64,000 nt of DNA from a bacterium 1xD8-48 (GTDB taxonomy: Bacteria > Bacillota > Clostridia > Lachnospirales > Lachnospiraceae). Under the pieces are notes generated by a model. That model worked only from the letters and a program-made list of their open reading frames with translations. It was not told where the DNA came from and did not search any database. The translations under genes were made by a program, and so were the position numbers. The stretch spans positions 62,001 through 126,000 of the forward strand of contig QZDS01000002.1 of NCBI GenBank assembly GCA_009917455.1, given 5' to 3'. Shown one piece after another: positions 59,425-64,000 of the stretch (positions are counted from its first letter, which is position 1; the number at the start of each line of letters is the position of its first letter).

Positions 59425-59709
59425 TCATTCCTCATACATTTCTTTATAAAACATGACGTAATCAGTTATTATTTCAGGATATTGATTATAGAAATTCCTG
59501 CAGACCTGTTTAAATAGGCCCAATATTTCATCATTTATACACAGGGATAGCAGTTCATCTAAGATGGACTCTAGTTCTCTGGCATTTACTGTTTTTCTGG
59601 AGCAAAAACCGTCTACAATGGGCTTATATATAAAAAATGCCTGAGTGCTTAAAGCTTTTATATTGTCTGCTATTGCTTTTATTTCATCAAAATAATTTGT
59701 TTCTTTCAT
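59425..59709 (-). CDS. Small helical protein of unknown function
   Basis: A 94-residue protein starting MKETNYFDEIKAIADNIKAL, predicted mostly helical from its heptad-like hydrophobic spacing. It ends in a Tyr-rich stretch (YNQYPEIITDYVMFYKEMYEE). No domain recognised. It forms a two-gene unit with the downstream 178-residue gene. Low GC compared with the core genes suggests acquired DNA. Confidence 0.55.
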   Translation of the reverse strand: MKETNYFDEIKAIADNIKALSTQAFFIYKPIVDGFCSRKTVNARELESILDELLSLCINDEILGLFKQVCRNFYNQYPEIITDYVMFYKEMYEE

Positions 59710-60027
59710 ACCTTAATATTTCTTTTTGGTTAATAGATATTTTTTGCTATAAGAATGTTCCATAATTCGATAAGGCGATGGGGTAATTATTGCCGGAGTA
59801 ATAATGAGTATCTATGTACTGCCATACAAATAATATTTTTCTTTCCGTTAATTTCTTTGACTATAATAAAAGAATAAATTAAGATATACTTTTTGTCATT
59901 GGATGGATAGTCCAATAGTTATATGCATTTTACAGGAGATGCTGTTTTAATAATAAAAAGAACTCATTGAAAAAAGGAGTAATTTAGATATAATTTATTT
60001 TAGATTCAATAAAAAGGGGAGAATCGT
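59710..60027 (+). other. AT-rich divergent spacer
   Basis: A 318-bp spacer between the minus-strand pair and the HNH gene. No gene is seen. Two promoter-like pairs point right: TTGACT (59857-59862) with TAAGAT (59880-59885), and TTGAAA (59967-59972) with TATAAT (59989-59994). Confidence 0.5.
59967..59994 (+). promoter_or_regulatory. Candidate promoter of the HNH-methyltransferase pair
   Basis: TTGAAA (59967-59972), 16-bp spacer, perfect TATAAT (59989-59994), 34 bp before the HNH gene ATG. Confidence 0.6.
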
Positions 60028-61167
60028 ATGCAGTTACCATATTCTGATATGTTAGAAATACAAAATTTAAGCAGAATATTTGATAATACAAGTGAGTGTT
60101 ATAAGTTTTTCTGGTTTCAGGCAATTGTTTCCAAGGTGCTGGAAGGAAAACAGCATATAACTTATGATGAACTGATTAATGAGATGATTGCAGATGTATG
60201 GTATATGGTGATTGAATATCATCTGAATCTGGGACCCAGGGATACCTTGGAAAGCTTAGTACATTATTTACAAGCAGTTTCTCAGATGAAATCCTCAGAG
60301 AAGAAAGAAAACATTATTAATTATTTGGAAAACTGTAAGGATAAAGAAGTAGCAAAACGAAAAAGAATACTTACAAAAAATGTTCCATATCGTATTCAGG
60401 CTCCATTTATGGATAAAGTCAGAGGGAAAGAATGGGATGTGTCAGAAAGTGCGCTTATTTTAAAGATTAATCAGGAACGCAGATTAATGTATTATTTTGA
60501 AGCGCTTAATGGTATGCAGACTACGATTCGGTTAAGCGCAGAGTGGTTTACTTATATACATAGGAATCAGGAAATCATAAAAGGGTGGCTTCGATATCAT
60601 ATCATAATTTATTTACAGAAACGGAATCCGAGCGTCCCGGGAATTGCCGATAAATTATATCCTCCGCAGGAGCGGAAGTTGGAGAAGGTTAAGAAATACT
60701 GGAAGCTGTTATTGACGCTTCAGCCGATTTATGAGATATACGGGCATATACCATTAGCAGATAAAGAGATTTCCATTGACCATTTCGTCCCATGGTCTTA
60801 TGTGGCACATGATGAATTTTGGAATCTGCATCCCACAACACGAAGTATAAATAGCAGTAAAAGTAATAATTTACCGGACTGGAATATTTATTTCCCGCAG
60901 TTGGCAAGACTGGAATATATGTCTTATGAACTGATATGGAAATATGATACGGTACATAATGAATTTGAAAAATGTGCCAGAGAACATTTAAATGATGATA
61001 CAGTGCGCAGACGGATTTATCATAAAGGGCATGATTTTTTGAGTTTTTCCGGTGAGTTGGAGGAAATAGTACAGCCGGTATATCAATCTGCCAGAAATTG
61101 CGGTTTTAAGGGATGGATTTATAAGGACACAGAAGATAATTATGAATCAAACAATATTATATTATGA
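60028..61167 (+). CDS. HNH endonuclease domain protein
   Basis: A 379-residue protein. The HNH nuclease core is near the C-terminal third: Asp251-His252 in SIDHFVPWSYVAHDEFWNL, Asn266 in WNLHPTT, then Asn275, Lys278 and Asn281 in INSSKSNNLPDW. The first about 230 residues are helical, without recognised motif. GGGGAGA precedes the ATG. The gene overlaps the following methyltransferase by 26 bp. HNH plus methyltransferase suggests DNA modification and cleavage or another defence role, but I do not recognise a named system. Confidence 0.75.
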   Translation: MQLPYSDMLEIQNLSRIFDNTSECYKFFWFQAIVSKVLEGKQHITYDELINEMIADVWYMVIEYHLNLGPRDTLESLVHYLQAVSQMKSSEKKENIINYLENCKDKEVAKRKRILTKNVPYRIQAPFMDKVRGKEWDVSESALILKINQERRLMYYFEALNGMQTTIRLSAEWFTYIHRNQEIIKGWLRYHIIIYLQKRNPSVPGIADKLYPPQERKLEKVKKYWKLLLTLQPIYEIYGHIPLADKEISIDHFVPWSYVAHDEFWNLHPTTRSINSSKSNNLPDWNIYFPQLARLEYMSYELIWKYDTVHNEFEKCAREHLNDDTVRRRIYHKGHDFLSFSGELEEIVQPVYQSARNCGFKGWIYKDTEDNYESNNIIL

Positions 61168-61768
61168 TAAAAATGCGGAAGAATTCTGCGAGGCAACGAA
61201 AAATGCGGATATGAGTTTTTGCAGAGATAAATTTCTATATCTTTTAGAACAAAGATATTATATTGAAGGAAAAGATACAGACAAATTAAAAATTCATATT
61301 TTGGATGCGGGCTGTGGCAGCGGACGGGATGCAAAGGCTTTTTTAGATATGGGATATCAGGTAACTGCACTGGATGCTTCAAAGAAAATATGTGAAGAAG
61401 CTGGAAAAGTGACAGGACAGGAGGTTTTTTGCATGCAGTTTGAGGACATGGAGTTTCGACAGGAATTTGATGGAATATGGGCGTGCGCTTCTCTTCTGCA
61501 TGTTTCTTATACAGAAATAAATGAAGTGATGAAACGGATTTGGGATGCTTTAAGAGAAAATGGGGTGTTTTATGCCTCTTTTAAATATGGAAAAGGTATG
61601 AGAAATGATAAAGGCAGGCTGTTTTATGATTATGATGAAATTGCGTTAAAAAATATTGCGGTAAATAGTTGTTTTTGGGTGGAAGATATTTTTGTGACGC
61701 AGGATGTTCGCAATGGCAGAGAAAATGAACAATGGATTAATGTGCTGGCAAGGAAAATAATACCCTGA
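61142..61768 (+). CDS. Class I SAM-dependent methyltransferase
   Basis: A 208-residue Rossmann-fold methyltransferase. SAM motif I is ILDAGCGSGRDAKAFLDMGY (53-72), followed by the acidic residue in VTALDAS and the motif IV region FDGIWACASLLHVSY. The fold is nearest to small-molecule or TehB-like methyltransferases, not to the DPPY/NPPY DNA amino-methylases: no such motif is seen. Its start lies inside the HNH gene (26-bp overlap), so expression is coupled. Substrate unknown. Confidence 0.82.
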   Translation: MNQTILYYDKNAEEFCEATKNADMSFCRDKFLYLLEQRYYIEGKDTDKLKIHILDAGCGSGRDAKAFLDMGYQVTALDASKKICEEAGKVTGQEVFCMQFEDMEFRQEFDGIWACASLLHVSYTEINEVMKRIWDALRENGVFYASFKYGKGMRNDKGRLFYDYDEIALKNIAVNSCFWVEDIFVTQDVRNGRENEQWINVLARKIIP

Positions 61769-62526
61769 AGAAGGAAAGCCCAAAGTGTTTCACCTGTCAG
61801 AAAGCAAAAAAAGTGGTTGGATGCATATAGGAAAATTTTTAACAGTAAAAAATCGGAAAATGGCGCTTCGGTATATTTGCCAATTGCTTTGTTCCTGTCG
61901 GGAATAACGGTTGCAATCCCCTAATTATGATAATGAAGGAGCAGCTTTAGGGGTATCACTTACGCTGGGGATTGTGGTTGGAGAGGGAATTCAAATGCGT
62001 ACAGATTAGATTGTTGTAACGATAAGAAGTGTTTGACATGACGGTTACAATGCTGCATATTTATGTGGAAAATGGAAAGCGGGAGTGATATAATCAAAAA
62101 AATCAAACTTTAGTGTTCTGTGTAATAAAGCAATAGTATGTATCATAGATAAAATGAAATTATAAAAAAGGAAGTTAAGTAACTTAGGAAAAAGAGTTCG
62201 CAGTTGGGGTTAACAAGAAGTAAAAGAGTGTAATGCCGGGAGACGCAACTTGCCTCGTGATAAAACAATGATAGCAAAAGCGTCAGATACAGGGTGTATA
62301 TCAAAGAAAGAGCACCGTAAAAGCCCTGAAAACCACCCTTATTTCCCCCACAGAAAACCGTGAGGGCAGACATACAATAGGGGCTGGCCGTGTTGGTTGC
62401 GATTATTGAGTAAATAATTGTTATAGATTGTTGAGCTCTGGAATTAGGAACACTTTCAGAAAGTGAAGAATAAATCGGTAGAGGAAAATTTGAAAATAAA
62501 GATATATACGAAAGGAATAATTACAT
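61769..62526 (+). other. 758-bp stretch without an intact gene
   Basis: AT-rich, with stops in all frames. It has two promoter-like sites: TTGACA (62033-62038) with CATATT at 17 bp, and an extended -10 TGATATAAT (62086-62094). It contains gene debris (see the pseudogene entry), and nothing else with coding character was found. Confidence 0.5.
61851..62009 (+). pseudogene. Remnant of a small membrane protein
   Basis: Two short frames look coding: one reads ENGASVYLPIALFLSGITVA before a stop near 61920, and the next, in a different frame, reads NEGAALGVSLTLGIVVGEGI before a TAG near 62007. The Gly-rich hydrophobic pattern resembles a small membrane protein broken by a frameshift. Parent family not identified. 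Confidence 0.35.
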
Positions 62527-63036
62527 ATGATATCGCCAGATAAGATACGTACAGAAGCCAGAAAAAAAGAAAACGAAAATTTTAAGTTTCGTACTTTCCT
62601 GAAATGCCATGCAGACGAGGACGAATTAGACAGGCAATTTTTACGATTACATAAAGAGCTGTTTGCAGGTTATGATTGCAGCAAATGCAGAAATTGTTGC
62701 AAGATGTATAAAGGAAGTATTCCGGCGGAAGATATTGACGCAGATGCGCAATATTTGGGAATCTCACCGGAACAGCTTATTGATGATTACCTGGAAAAAG
62801 AAGAGTATGGCCTGAACTATCAAACCAGGCATAAACCATGCGATTTTCTGCAGGAGGACGGTAACTGCAAATTGGGTGATTGTAAGCCGGACAGCTGCAA
62901 AAAATATCCATATACTGACCAGCCGGAAAGACTGTCAAGTTTGCTGAGCATATTAGATACGATAGAAATATGTCCGGTGGCTTTTGAGATTTTTGAGAAA
63001 TTAAAGGAAGAGTACAGATTTAGAGTGCGAAGATAA
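62527..63036 (+). CDS. YkgJ-family cysteine cluster protein
   Basis: A 169-residue protein with a Cys-rich core: CSKCRNCCKMYKGSIPAEDI, then CDFL and KLGDCKPDSCKKYPYTDQ. The pattern matches the YkgJ/CxxCxxCC family (UPF0153-like), thought to bind zinc or an iron-sulfur cluster; function unknown. The N-terminal 45 residues are charged and helical. AAAGGA precedes the ATG by about 10 bases. It lies 15 bp before an unknown gene on the same strand and is probably co-transcribed with it. Confidence 0.82.
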   Translation: MISPDKIRTEARKKENENFKFRTFLKCHADEDELDRQFLRLHKELFAGYDCSKCRNCCKMYKGSIPAEDIDADAQYLGISPEQLIDDYLEKEEYGLNYQTRHKPCDFLQEDGNCKLGDCKPDSCKKYPYTDQPERLSSLLSILDTIEICPVAFEIFEKLKEEYRFRVRR

Positions 63037-63051
63037 GAATGGAGATACGGT

Positions 63052-64000
63052 ATGAACCTGACAAATTTTTTAAAACAGACGGATACCCTTACAGCGCAAT
63101 ATTCAACAGAGCAGCTCATTGCTTTTATTCATGGGATTGGAAGGGTTTTTCCGGAGCATCGCAGGGAAGAGTTTCTGGAAATGCTGAAATCTGTTGGGAA
63201 TAAAGCGGGAAAGGCGCCAGACCAAAATGAGAAAAAAGATACTGATTTCGATGAAATGTATCGTCATGTCAGAGACAATTTAAAGAGTATTGATTCACAG
63301 GAAATTACGATTACCGGAATATTTAACGAAGAATATGATGACTGGTATGGTGACAGCGGCGAGGAATTTTATTATGAGGACAACAGCGGTATTTCAGATA
63401 TGCTTGAGGAAGCCTGTGATTTCGTACATATCTGTATGGACAGGGAGAGATATAGCGAAGGCTTTGAAGTTGGAAATCAAATGTTGACAATGGAAATTTT
63501 GTGCGATAATGAGTATGGCGGTGAAGAATTTTCGCTCGGGGATATGGTGTATCGTGAACTGTTGAACTGCAGCCTGAAACAGTTTATCCTTGATACGGTA
63601 TATTGTGCATATCATGCAGTACCGCCGGTCAAACGTCCGGAGGCATTGTATGGCATTATTGTAAATGCAAAAGAGGAGTCAATCACATTAGAAGCGATTA
63701 TGCAGCATGGCGATGAAGAATTACCTGCGCTTGAAGAATTTCTTTCGTTTTGGATTGCATATCTTGGTGATAAGACGGGGCATGATGCGGAGCGCCTTAT
63801 TTTGGAAGCTGTCAGTTTATTAAACGATATTTCTCTGGAGGTTCAGTATGCAGAAAAATATGCCGATGTCCATCCCGGATTATATTTGAAAATATTGGAA
63901 AACGGGAAATATGCGGCGGCAAATGATATGGTATCCATAGGAATAAAAGCGATGAAGGCGATACCGAAGAAATATGTAATCCGCAGTAAGGCAGCGTTGA
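63052..64000 (+). CDS. Uncharacterised protein, truncated by the window end
   Basis: An open frame of 316 codons from ATG 63052 (MNLTNFLKQTDTLTAQYSTE), with no stop before the window ends. TGGAG lies 9 bases before the start. It is acidic in the middle (NEEYDDWYGDSGEEFYYEDN) and becomes helical and repeat-like toward the end (LKILENGKYAAANDMVSIGI), reminiscent of TPR-type arrays. No domain is identified. Linked to the YkgJ-like gene by position. Confidence 0.7.
   Translation, partial: MNLTNFLKQTDTLTAQYSTEQLIAFIHGIGRVFPEHRREEFLEMLKSVGNKAGKAPDQNEKKDTDFDEMYRHVRDNLKSIDSQEITITGIFNEEYDDWYGDSGEEFYYEDNSGISDMLEEACDFVHICMDRERYSEGFEVGNQMLTMEILCDNEYGGEEFSLGDMVYRELLNCSLKQFILDTVYCAYHAVPPVKRPEALYGIIVNAKEESITLEAIMQHGDEELPALEEFLSFWIAYLGDKTGHDAERLILEAVSLLNDISLEVQYAEKYADVHPGLYLKILENGKYAAANDMVSIGIKAMKAIPKKYVIRSKAAL

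Overview
The window reads as a chromosome segment of an anaerobic, low-to-mid GC Clostridium-group Firmicute, most likely family Lachnospiraceae. The grounds are strong GGAGG ribosome-binding sites, many GTG/TTG starts, a T-box leader on thrS, an L10 leader, a PerR/reverse-rubrerythrin/rubredoxin oxygen-defence operon, a long RNA polymerase beta' with an acidic tail, and an L17 protein with an internal insertion. The family call is inference from protein character, not from a search.

Layout. 1-3.9 kb: the tail of the spc/alpha ribosomal operon (infA, rpmJ, rpsM, rpsK, rpsD, rpoA, rplQ) closing in an intrinsic terminator. 4-9.9 kb: a five-gene oligopeptide ABC importer (oppABCDF). 10-11.4 kb, minus strand: perR, reverse rubrerythrin, rubredoxin. 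11.4-13.9 kb: a sensor kinase and response regulator. 14-15 kb: an Abi_2/AbiF HEPN protein with its own sigma-A promoter and a compact structured leader RNA. 15-20.7 kb: RluA-type pseudouridine synthase, AI-2E-like membrane protein, O-antigen-ligase-like protein, a membrane protein carrying a GGADGPT motif, and a lactonase. 20.7-21.3 kb, minus strand: a ParE/Phd-type toxin-antitoxin pair. 21.4-29.3 kb: a second two-component system followed by two domain-swapped GH3 glycosidases flanking an unknown gene. 29.3-31.5 kb: threonine T-box and thrS. 31.7-35.4 kb: two CitE-like lyases and a biotin-dependent carboxyltransferase. 35.5-38.7 kb: two small Xre-type proteins, UDP-galactopyranose mutase, and a minus-strand FliD-like protein.

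38.8-57 kb is the second translation/transcription block: rpmG-secE-nusG-rplK-rplA, a CapA-type gene, then rplJ-rplL, rpoB-rpoC, rpsL-rpsG-fusA and tuf. Transcription is cut into units by promoters before rpmG, rplJ, rpoB, rpsL and tuf, with terminators between most of them. The usual Firmicute order tuf-rpsJ is broken here: tuf is followed by non-ribosomal DNA, and the alpha-operon tail lies about 35 kb upstream.

57-64 kb is an accessory region. It holds a 1.5 kb IS66-type element with perfect 24-bp ends and an 8-bp target duplication but no DDE transposase domain, a probable 3' remnant of a group II intron, two small unknown genes, an HNH endonuclease overlapping a SAM methyltransferase, a decayed 0.75 kb stretch, a YkgJ-type cysteine-cluster protein and an unknown gene running off the end. 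The AbiF/RNA locus and the HNH-methyltransferase pair are the best candidates for defence-type systems.
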